A stretch of 43,123 nt of DNA from Purshia tridentata (taxonomy: Eukaryota > Streptophyta > Magnoliopsida > Rosales > Rosaceae). How positions within the stretch are numbered: the first letter of the stretch is position 1; every line of letters starts with the position of its first letter. This document shows, one piece after another, positions 1 through 8,875 of the stretch. The notes under the pieces were generated by a model. It made no database searches and was not told where the DNA came from. It was given only the letters and a program-made list of their open reading frames with translations. Position numbers and translations under genes: made by a program. Location: positions 1 to 43,123 of the forward strand of contig QANT01002186.1 in the NCBI GenBank assembly GCA_003254885.1, given 5' to 3'.

Positions 1-590
1 AATTTCCATCGTTTGATAACAATTTCCGTTTTTTTGTTTAACCCTAGCGAAATCGAAATTTAATCAAAATTTCCAACGAAATCGAAATTACATTCCTTGG
101 TTAGGACTAAAACACTTTAATTATTCGAATTTTTCTAAATATAAACGAACAACAATAACAATAATAAAAAAGCAGAATAGTTAGACTAAGGTCTGGATCA
201 AGGGCCGCGCGAACGCAGGCCCCCGCAGCAACAAATAATGATGTAGGCTCCACCACTTGGGTAGACCTTAGGCAAGCACCCCTCTCAAAGTGCAATGGAG
301 GTCACTAACCTAGGCCATGGGCCTTTTTGATCTCCCATTGACCCCATCCAGGTAAGTATGTTTCAAAGTACCACACATTTCTCTTATGTACTATCACTTA
401 AACATGCCTTCTCTTACTCATTTACGATGTGGGATTTATTACACATTAGAAAACATGAAACACCAAGACTCTTACACAACAAACTATATAATTATTGAGT
501 TTCAGAATTCACTCAGATACTCAGATGCACAGTTACACAACATTTTAATTATTGTAAAACTTAACAGCTTTCGGAATTCAAAAGCTTCTT
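1..590. other. Spacer downstream of the P450, repeat-like
   Basis: No gene is supported here. Bases 1-110 are AT-rich and carry the 13-mer cgaaatcgaaatt twice (about 49 and 79). Bases 180-470 are unusually GC-rich for a spacer (gcgcgaacgcaggcccccg near 207) and include the phrase acgatgtgggattt near 425, which I associate with LTR or TRIM-type plant repeats. I cannot find LTR ends or a tRNA primer site, so the repeat identity is a guess. The 62-residue frame on the minus strand at 107-295 resembles no protein I know. Confidence 0.3.
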
Positions 591-2244
591 CTAGGACTTG
601 GGCACAGCTTTCAAAGGATGAGCCATCTGTAAGGTAAGGCCAAATTTGTCTTCCATGTTCATGGTCTCTGGTAAAACTCCATCTTCAAGTTCCCAATCAA
701 AAGAGTTAAGAAGCGACCCCAACATCAAGTGTAACATTCGCACTGCCATTGGCAATCCTGGACATATTCTCCTCCCACCACCAAATGGGATCAGCTCAAA
801 GTTTCTGCCTGTAACCTCAATCTGTTGACCTAATCCCAAGAACCTCTCCGGCATAAATGAGTTTGGGTTGTCCCAAACGCCGGGGTCTCTGCCAATGGCC
901 CATGCATTCACTAGCACTTGTGCACCCTTTGGGACAACATACCCGCAGATTTCTACGTCTGCTTGGGCTTTTCGGGGTAGTAGCAATGGAACTGTTGGGT
1001 GCAACCGGAAGGTTTCTTTGAGTATTGCTTGTAAGTAAGGGAGTCGAGCAATATCTGATTCCTCAACTGGGTTTCCTCTGCCGATGATTTGCTCCAACTC
1101 TGCTTGAGCTTTTGACAGGCTTTCTGGGTTGCGTAGTAGCTCAGCCATTGCCCATTCTGTTGTGGCTGAAGTTGTATCCGTGCCTGCAGCAAATAGATCC
1201 TACATATTGCATAGTTGGCTAGCTAGTTGTTAATTCAATCTGAATATATGAACCAGTAAAAAACCCAAAATAAAAACGAGACCCTAAGTTCATCAAGAAA
1301 AACAGAGAGTATTAGTAGTGACCAACCAGAAACAAATTTTCAATAACGGTCTTGCCCAGATCTTCGTCAGTACGTTTGAAGTCCTCACTGATGTTTAAAA
1401 GAGTATCCAACATATCATTCGTTGTGATATAATCATGAGCTTTTCTCGATTCCAACCTTTGGATAATGAAGTGGCTAAAGAGGTCCATCATTTTACGAAA
1501 GTGATTGGTCAAACGCCGCCTTATGCCTTGGGGGTCAATCCTCAAAAGCACAGGAAAATAGTCTCCCAGGTTTGGTTTCCCAACATCTTCCATTATAGCC
1601 CACACAAGCTCCTTGAACTCTCTCGTCCTCTCGCTACTCGGATCTGCCAAATCCACAGAGAAGATGGTGCGCGATAGCAGATTGAGCGAAGTTTGGAAAG
1701 CAGCCTTCCCAATATCCACAGCCTTACCCATTACCATGCTTTCGCGGACATGAGCAATGAGCTCTTGGACTTTTACGCGCCGGTTGGCTTGGTTGGCATC
1801 AAGAATCTTAGCGGCAAACAAATTGGAGCTGCATATTTTGCGGAGGTTTCTCCATCTATCTGAAACAGGTAGCCAGGCCATGCTGTACTCCCTATGCTGG
1901 CAGGCTTTGACTGCATCTGGGACAGTGCGGTTGCAGAAGGATTGGTCATGGGTTCGGAGGATTTCTTTGGCTATAGTCGGTGAAGAAACTACAACTGTGG
2001 TTATTTGGCCCAGTTTTAAACACATAATGGGACCGTAGCGCTGGGAAAGCTTAGTGAGGGAGATGTGGGGTTTGGCGCCAAGCTCCAACAGATTCCCAAT
2101 CAATGGAAACGGCTTTGGCCCCGGTGGAAGAAGCCTTTTTGGAATCGCTTTGCTTCTTGATTTTGTAAACGAACGGAGAGATTGAATAATTGGGATACAG
2201 GCAGCAAAGAAGAGACACAATAGAATATAACTCAAGAAATCCAT
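591..2244 (-). CDS. Cytochrome P450, CYP76-type (geraniol 8-hydroxylase-like)
   Basis: A microsomal haem-thiolate monooxygenase. CYP76 enzymes mostly hydroxylate monoterpenols or diterpenes, or act on phenylurea-type xenobiotics; the substrate here cannot be read from sequence. There are two coding exons, 2244-1327 and 1199-591, joined in phase 0 by a 127-bp GT/AG intron. The product is 508 residues, normal for the family. Visible features in order: an N-terminal membrane anchor (MDFLSYILLCLFFAAC), a proline hinge LLPPGPKPFPLIGN, the I-helix oxygen motif AGTDTT at about 311-316 (rebuilt across the splice, exon 2 starting DLFAAG), K-helix ETFR at 368-371, PERF, and the haem loop FGGGRRICPG with Cys452. 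All key residues are intact. A second in-frame Met lies at 2268, but the TATA-like run at 2281-2296 is too close for that codon to be in a transcript started there, so 2244 is chosen. The 5' end is duplicated upstream (see repeats). Confidence 0.93.
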
Positions 2245-2280
2245 CTTTTGATGAACACCCCACCACATGAATCATTTCAC

Positions 2281-2296
2281 TTATATATATATATAT
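2281..2296 (-). promoter_or_regulatory. Proximal TATA-like run of the P450
   Basis: An alternating TA tract ending in tataccac, about 37-52 bp upstream of the chosen ATG at 2244. It would give a very short leader. The same tract recurs in the tandem copy at about 2405-2420 and in the distant copy at about 4508-4524, so the gene has two candidate core promoters in series. Confidence 0.45.
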
Positions 2297-2306
2297 ACCA
2301 CAAATT

Positions 2307-2369
2307 TTAATTTTGAAGGATACAGGCAGCAAAGAAGAGACACAATAGAATACAACTCAAGAAATCCAT
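2307..2369 (-). other. Potential 20-codon upstream ORF made by the duplication
   Basis: ATG at 2369, TAA at 2309-2307. The first 16 codons copy the P450 signal anchor (MDFLSCILL...) and the last four come from the joint. It would lie in the leader only if transcription begins at the distal TATA tract near 2405-2420. It is not in frame with the main ORF as a fusion, since it stops 63 bases before the P450 ATG. Confidence 0.4.
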
Positions 2370-2549
2370 CTTTTGATGAACACCCCACCACATGAATCAT
2401 TTCACTTATATATATATACCACAAATTTTAATTTTGATAGACATAAATTCAGAACGTTCGAGGGACATAAACGACAATGATTTTGGTAATTGTCAAATCA
2501 ACTTCTTATTAAAATGCGTACTTTTTCCTAAAATAGCAAAAACTTCATT

Positions 2550-4420
2550 CACATCTAACATCATTTGATGACACAATATCTTCTAGCTCCGAACTCCAAT
2601 CAAAATTCAGAACCAGGGACAGAAACGACAATTATTATAGTAATTTTCACAGGAGTTTTTTCTTCATAGACTGTAATTCAGAAGGCCGTGAAAATTTGAA
2701 ATGGGTTCTTTTGTATATAATTTTGTTTTACAAAAACAAAAATTTATAAAATTTTATAGATCTAATTTCCATTTATTTTTGCTTGAATAAAATATTTCTA
2801 TTATATAGGAAGCAATATCACAGTTTATATAAGTCTTGAACAAAAAACAATTAAAGTTATAAATTCTTTGTCTTTTTTAAGTTACAACTTTAAACAAAAA
2901 GTAATGAAAGTGGAAGTCCTTTTAACTTGCCAAAGCTCATCAATCATCCCCAAATTCTTGACCAATGTGAGCAACCATGTTAGTACGAAAAATTCAATGA
3001 AAATACATTCTTCTAGCATGTTTAGAAGCAAATCATAACTTGTTCACCTTCAAGATTTTCCAAAATATCCTTTTCAATCAATCCATATCTTTTTTTATGG
3101 CCACTTGCCAATCCATATCTTTTTTTTTTGACCATTTGCCAATCCATATCCTTTTCAATACATAATCATACATTTCAATTTATGGCAACTAATTATCTAA
3201 ACATATCATAAATACAAAAAGCGGTGCACAAAAGGAGAAAAAAAAGATGGAGTAGGCGACTACATGACAAGAGACTGAAGACTGAAGGAGAGGAGAGGGA
3301 GAGCACAAAAATGACATTATTCCTACTTTCTAGAATTGAAACATTGTATTTGGTTAACAAAAAAAAAAGGTTAATTGACTTTAAATACCAAATTTTAATA
3401 ATTTTTTTATTTAGGTACCAAAATTTAATAGTATTTTAGATTAGGTACCAGTTGAAAAGTCAAACATAATAATATAGTAAATGGCACTATAATTCACAAG
3501 TATTACATCACATGCCACTACAATAATATATATATATATATTACATCCATACTATTACATTAATTTATACTATATTATATTAAAACTAAAAAAATCAATC
3601 CAATCACATCTTAACTGTGACTGTCTTACAATTTAGTTGTGATTGTCTTGGTAAGTTGAAAAAGATAACTTTCACCACTATACTAAGTATTATTTTGAGT
3701 AAAAGTATTGTTTTGACCTCTATCTATACTACATTGTAATACAATTTCTCTTAAAAAACATTTCAATTCAATCACAACCTAACTGTGATTGTATTACAAT
3801 TTAACTGTGACTGTCATTCAGTCACAACTAAATTTGAAGTTGAGTATTGTACAGTCACAACTAAAACTGAAGTTGAGATTATATATATTAACTAATTTCC
3901 AAGATAATATAAAAGTATTAAGGATAATTTTGTCAAAACTTTATAAATTTTATCTAAGACCCATCATATGTGGGTCAAATGAGAGTAGAAGGGCAAATTT
4001 GTCAAACAAATAAAGCTCAAAACAAATGGGCTGTAAATTTGTGACCTATTCTAAAAATCAAGTTCATTAGTTAGTAGTCAAATCTAAAAATTATGAGCAA
4101 AACTGATTTTTTTAAAAAGTATTGAAACTAGGTATTTAATCCTAAATTTCTAACAAAAAAATTGCTTGACTTTTGATATTTTAAAATTAAAATATAAATA
4201 ATTTTATATTCAGTTAAATTGGGCCTCTTAAGAAGTTGGGCCTCTTTTAATAATGCTGATACTTCAACATAATTTTATCTCACTAATTTTTTTTATATAA
4301 CATATATATATATATTATAGTATATATAGTGCTATTATTTGCACACTCTATTTCCTCTTACTATACTCCTCTCAATTAATTTATAAATTGACACATTGAC
4401 CCAAAGTGAAAAGACGCTAA
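2550..4420. other. AT-rich spacer with degenerate short repeats
   Basis: No coding region is supported. The stretch 3590-3870 holds several degenerate copies of a motif like aactgtgactgt and its inverted form agtcacaact, suggesting an old foldback element. Bases 3370-3450 carry two or three copies of a phrase like taggtaccaaaattt. A TA microsatellite lies at about 3526-3541. A single purine-rich frame at 3224-3439 encodes a Lys/Arg-rich 71-mer with no recognisable domain and is not called. Confidence 0.4.
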
Positions 4421-4656
4421 AGGCAGCAAAGAAGAGACAATAGAATACAACTCAAGAAATCCATCTTTTGATGAACACAACACCCCACCACATGAATCAT
4501 TTCACTTATATATATATATATATACCACAAATTTTAATTTTGATAGACATAAATTCAGAACGTTCGAGGGACATAAACGACAATGATTTTGGTAATTGTC
4601 AAATCAACTTCTTATTAAAATGCGGACTTTTTCCTAAAGATAGCAAAAACTTCATT
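4421..4656 (-). pseudogene. Detached third copy of the P450 5' end
   Basis: About 235 bp matching 2323-2549 almost base for base: the same anchor codons, TATA tract and upstream sequence through caaaaacttcatt. It carries a 2-bp deletion inside the anchor codons (agacaatag here against agacacaatag in copies 1 and 2), so its reading frame is broken. A 3-bp insertion (aca) lies upstream of the ATG. No downstream P450 sequence remains. It is a relic of a second P450 copy or of a duplicated promoter segment, not an active gene. Confidence 0.8.
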
Positions 4657-4808
4657 ATCTTGTCGATTGTATGCTGGTTTCAAAGTTCGTACAGGATTAC
4701 TTATTTGACGGGCTATTGGAGCCGACACTAGTAAGGAATTAAGCACATGTTTAGGATAAGGCCTTAAAATAGTAAATTAGGTTCTATTACCAAATTAAGG
4801 TAGTTGAT

Positions 4809-5240
4809 TTTCGCACTCTACTTTTTTTCCTTTGTACTTCTTTTATTTTTTTAAATAGTTTTATTATATTTTTCATTTTATATTTTCAAATCTATTATTT
4901 TAGTTCTGATTTACAATTTTTTTATTTCTTTAAATTCTCTTTTTAACTCATTTTTCTATTAATTGTTCTTTGAACACTATTAGAAATTAACAACCTCATC
5001 GTCGAGCTTTTAACTAATGGCAATGATTAATGTTGTGTTGCATTAATTGTTATCCATACATAATATCTATTATTAATTAACTAATTAATGTTAAAAACCA
5101 ATTAATAAAAAAAAGTTAAAAAGGGAATTAAAAAAATAAAAAAATATTACGAATCAAAACTATAATAATAGATTTGAAAATATAAAATGAAGAAGATAAT
5201 CAAAATATTTAAAAAAATAGAAAAAGTGCAAAAAGCACCT
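4809..5240. mobile_element. Long-arm inverted-repeat (foldback) MITE
   Basis: The left arm, about 4809-4945, is complementary to the right arm, about 5110-5240. A clear matching block is cattttatattttcaaatc in the left arm and its reverse complement gatttgaaaatataaaatg at 5172-5190. The arms are about 130 bp with scattered mismatches around a short core holding ttaattaactaattaatg. There is no coding capacity. I could not fix a target-site duplication, so the superfamily is open. Confidence 0.7.
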
Positions 5241-5951
5241 CTCTAATATATTTGATAACAAGGATATATTGATATACTAATTTGACCTAAAGGGAATATA
5301 TGACACTAAGGGCCAGTTTGGGATTGAGGTGCCTTGAAAATAAGTTGCTTATTTCTACCTCAAAGCAGTTTTTGATGTTTGGTTAATAAAGTAAAACCTG
5401 CTTATTTTGAAAACAGAGGTGGGGAAAAGCAGATTTTAAGGGTTGGGGTAAAGCAGCTAAAGATATCCTTTCAAAATCTGCTGTGGGAGAAAGCAGTAAT
5501 AACTTATGAAATTGCCCTCAACCAATTTAAAAAATGACAATCTTTATCCCTCTCATTAAAAAATTATAGTAATATTTTTAAATTTTAATAGCATAATTAC
5601 CTTTTAATTAACAAAATACAATGACAAAAAATATTAATATAAATTGAGTTTTATATATGTAAGTCATGAGAATAATTTTTACTAAAAAAATCATAAATAA
5701 AACATAGAAAAAAAATTATAAATAAAAGTTAAAAAAACCATAAATAAAAGTAAAAAAATCATAATTAAAAGTAAAAAAAAAGTGAAAGCATTATTAAAAA
5801 TATAAAATGAAAAAGATAATAAAAATATTTAAAAAAATAGAAAAAGTGCAAACGAGAAAAATGGAGTGCAAAAAGCACCTCTCTATTATATTTGATAACA
5901 AGGATATATTGATATACTAATTTGACCTAAAGGGAAATTATGACACTAATA
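5174..5951. repeat. Direct repeat of a MITE arm plus flank around a 480-bp insert
   Basis: Bases 5174-5310 (right arm of the foldback element plus about 70 bp of flank ending tatgacactaa) recur at 5794-5951. The second copy keeps about 17 bp (around acgagaaaaatggagtg) that the first copy has lost. Between them is 5311-5793, which starts gggccagtttgggattgag, like one end of a known type of plant DNA transposon. I do not find the matching inverted end, so this insert looks truncated. Confidence 0.65.
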
Positions 5952-7057
5952 AAGCAGATTCGTCAACATAAATTTGGCTGCCGAGTAATCGGCAGATGCT
6001 TATGCATACTTGCGTATGCATTTTTGCTTCAATTTTTTTTTTTACTTTTTACTTGAATCTTAATATTTGAGGAGTTAATTAAGTATTTTATAGTGTGTTT
6101 TAAAAGTTTTATTGATAAAAAATTTAAAGGGTTTTTTTTTTCTCATTTCTTTGCAGATTAGTAATTTTTGCACATTGCTGAATTTGGCATAAAGTTTTGT
6201 CTTGAAACTCAAGTAGTTGAACCAATTATTTTTCTGACCAACATTATTAATGGTCGCGGACTCTAATGAAACCTTCACAAAAATGACATGCAACACTTGC
6301 ATCAAGTAATTTAAGTTCAATTTTATCCTCACAAAAAAAAACAAAAAAACAAAAAAAGATGACTGCCGATAAAAGCAACATCCATTAACACATGCTAAAT
6401 GATATTAATGTAAAAGAGCTCAAACGGCTGTCAATCTCCAGATTAATTCTCTGTACCTCCCTGTTTTTTTATCTAAAACTTGTGCAATTGTCTCTACATT
6501 TAACACAAAAACATTGCTAATATGTCTGATTATAAAATAGTTGGCAACAAAGAAGTATTCCTTCTACTTTGATAGATCTTAAACAATCTACGTTATTATG
6601 TCTGATTAAAAAATAATCGAAAAAAAAGAACAATTAATTCCCTCTACTTCTTTGAAGGTGCATCTTCTCGATCTTCAGAAAAAAATTCTCCTTATTTTCC
6701 AACCATGGAATAACAATTAACCAACCATTGCATTAATTTCTCAATTATGCCAAAAGTAGTACAACGTGCACCAATTGATGCAATTCTCTACAGAGCACAC
6801 TCCCAAGGTTTATAGAAAACTATATATACATTTTGACAGCCAAACCCACGCTGCCATGCTTTTATCTAGATATTTTACACAGTGAGCTACAACATAAATC
6901 CTTAGTTATTTCGCTGCATTTTTGTTTTCCTCATGTGTATCATAGCACATTTTATAAATTTTTTTTGCTATAATTGAAAAGTTTTATTAAAAGTGCTATA
7001 TATATTCATGAAGAGAAAAAGAAGAGAGGTTTAAGTTTGTGTTAGTGTTAGTGTTTG
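5952..7057. other. AT-rich spacer
   Basis: No gene, RNA or clear mobile element was seen. The 89-residue minus-strand frame at 6075-6344 has the amino-acid bias of random AT-rich sequence. The last ~150 bases are probably the 3' untranslated region of the gene ending at 7058. Confidence 0.4.
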
Positions 7058-8299
7058 TTAAAAAATGAATGAAACAGACCGCGGCGGGTAATTTTCCTTT
7101 GCCTTTTTTCTCGGTTTCATAAGCCATGCCGAATCGAACAAATCTAGGATGGGATCCTGTGTAGAGTAGCCATCATTGTGTTCATCATTGCCATCATCTG
7201 CAGCACTCTCCACTTCTTCTTTCTTCTTGTTCTTCTCTGCTTTCTTCTTGTTGATCTCTTCTCTCTTCTTCTTCTTCTCTTCTTTCTTTTCAGCAGTGCC
7301 TTGTTTTGTGTCCTTCGTTAGAACTTCCTTGTAAGTAGGACCCTTGATATTAGGAGCAATATTAGTACTACTCTTAGTCCCACCACCGCCAGGAACTTTG
7401 GTTGAGGGTTTTTTAGGGTGTTCTTTAGGGTATTCTTTAGGGCGATCTTTAGGGTGGTATTCTGCTGCTGAAGGTTCATTATAATTATTGTGATCATAGC
7501 AGCTTGTGTTATCAACCACTATCTCCTTCTCCCTTGAATCCCTCGAAATCCGCCAATTAGTCAATCTTGTAATCACAAACTTGAGCACAGAGATGGCATA
7601 AACCAAAACCCAGTCCAAAAATGTGACATGGTGAGAATAGGTAGGCACTTTGTCCACTGCCTCGTCTAATTTTCCAGGCAGGCTTGCCGTGACTCCGACC
7701 AAGTCATCGATCTTGTTGAACACAATGCTTGATGGAGGATAAGCTCTCTCTATCATGGCTTCAACGGCTAAGATTCGATCATCCACGAATTTGAGGAATG
7801 CCATTACTATCCATTGATATTGTATGGCATAAACAATGGGGCCTGCCAATGTGGCAAATCTGGCTAACATGCTTACGATGAAGCCTAATGGTCCATTGAG
7901 ACCTTGGGCCATCGTGGACGCTCTCTGAGTTATCACTAGAATTGAAGCTGCACAAGTGTGCAATGGGCGTCTTCTGGTATTCATTTTTTTGTGGGTTGCT
8001 GTTGATTCCTGAGAAATTTAAAATCATAATGTGATATGAAAATTTGCTAAAATTGTATATAATAAAACAAATATATGATACCATAGAACACAATTCAATT
8101 AGCTAAGAATGTGGTTGCGTATCCAGATATTCAAGTATGGATTGAAGATGACCCTGCTTGATTATCTGATGTACGTAATTTGATATTAATTAAATAAAAT
8201 ACATTTATTCGTGCAAAAAAACACAAACAATTCAATTTTCTCAAAACAGAGTTTGAATTAATTTTGTACCTGGGACGTAAACGATGCCCGGGAATCCAT
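7058..8299 (-). CDS. Uncharacterised plant protein, hydrophobic N-half and Lys/Glu-rich C-half
   Basis: There are two coding exons. Exon 1 at 8299-8270 encodes only MDSRASFTSQ and ends cag|gtacaa. The acceptor is tttctcag, and exon 2 at 8008-7058 continues in phase 0 with ESTATHKK before the internal Met at 7984. The total is 326 residues. Residues ~40-80 (LNGPLGFIVSMLARFATLAGP) and ~140-160 (FLDWVLVYAISVLKFVI) are hydrophobic and could contact or span a membrane. Between them lies YPPSSIVFNKIDDLVG...LPGKLDEAVDKVP, a pattern I associate with a conserved plant-specific family of unknown function. The second half has PKDRPKEYPKEHPKKP repeats, then a long run of KKEEKKKKREE type (likely helical or disordered), and a conserved-looking tail ILDLFDSAWLMKP. 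I do not know its role. It is transcribed away from the OTU gene, sharing a short intergenic region. Confidence 0.75.
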
Positions 8300-8875
8300 A
8301 ATGGTTGAAACTGGTGAAGGATTTCTTTCTCATTTATTTCAACAAGAAGTATCAAACATCTAAATTTAAAGCACCTGATAATAGGAGAGCAAAAAATTGT
8401 AGGGAGGCTAGTGTCTCTTGTTTCGGAAAAAGAAAAAACGGCTCCTATTGATTTTAGAGGGAGTGTTCTCTGGGTTTCTGACACGTGTTGCTGGCCGTGT
8501 TATTAATGTTACGTTCCAAAGATAAATGGCACGACGTCGTTTATGGGATTGAACCTGGAATAGGGCGCGTAAGTTGGCGTAACCATCCTGGCCGTTGGTG
8601 GTTGAAACTTGAAAAAGCAAAAGCATCGAATTCGATTCTTTGATGCTGGCTTCAGTGGCTTGGCGCCATCGCACTTGAAAGCAAAAAGATGTGGACCGTG
8701 GAGGAGTTGTGACTTGTGAGAGAGCTCATTGAAAGGTAAGCGTAGAATTCCGCATCAAAATCAAGAGCAGGTAGACACCATGTAAATTGTTCGTTTTCAT
8801 ATAAGTCAGCATTTGCGTCTTTGAAGTTTGAAGCGCTTCTGTTTTTCTGTCAACTGCTTGCTCTGAAGTCAGCAA
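8300..8875. promoter_or_regulatory. Probable bidirectional promoter with G-box and ACGT palindrome
   Basis: The 576 bp between the two divergent start codons must hold both 5' leaders and promoters. A G-box CACGTG is at 8482-8487 and the perfect 10-bp palindrome acgacgtcgt is at 8531-8540. Both are ACGT-core sites that plant bZIP or bHLH factors bind. A possible non-coding OTU leader exon ends at a good donor, attgaaag|gtaagc, near 8741. Frames across this region, for example minus 8131-8484, are leader or intron sequence. Confidence 0.5.

Larger units (their letters stand above)
2193..2549 (-). repeat. Tandem copies of the P450 5' end and core promoter
   Basis: Bases 2193-2317 (codons for the membrane anchor, the ATG and the TATA tract of the P450) are followed directly by a near-identical copy starting at 2318, a period of 125 bp. 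The second copy has its own ATG at 2369 and encodes the same N-terminus with Y6 changed to C. It runs into a TAA at 2309-2307 after 20 codons, because the duplication joint leads back into the proximal promoter. Homology to a third copy (4421-4656) continues to about 2549, so the sequence beyond copy 2 is probably the original upstream region. Confidence 0.85.

Noticed and set aside
107..295. 62-residue minus-strand frame
   Set aside because: No family resemblance; lies in repeat-like GC-rich spacer.
3590..3870. Possible CRISPR-like or satellite repeat of aactgtgactgt motifs
   Set aside because: Motifs occur in both orientations at irregular spacing and with many mismatches; more like a decayed foldback element.
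8530..8585. tRNA-like phrase ggttcaatccc on the minus strand
   Set aside because: The flanking bases do not form a T-stem, and no D-arm, anticodon arm or acceptor stem is found around it.
8131..8674. Two overlapping minus-strand frames upstream of the unknown gene
   Set aside because: They cross the first intron and leader of the gene at 7058-8299; only the 30-nt exon at 8299-8270, in another frame, fits a splice model.
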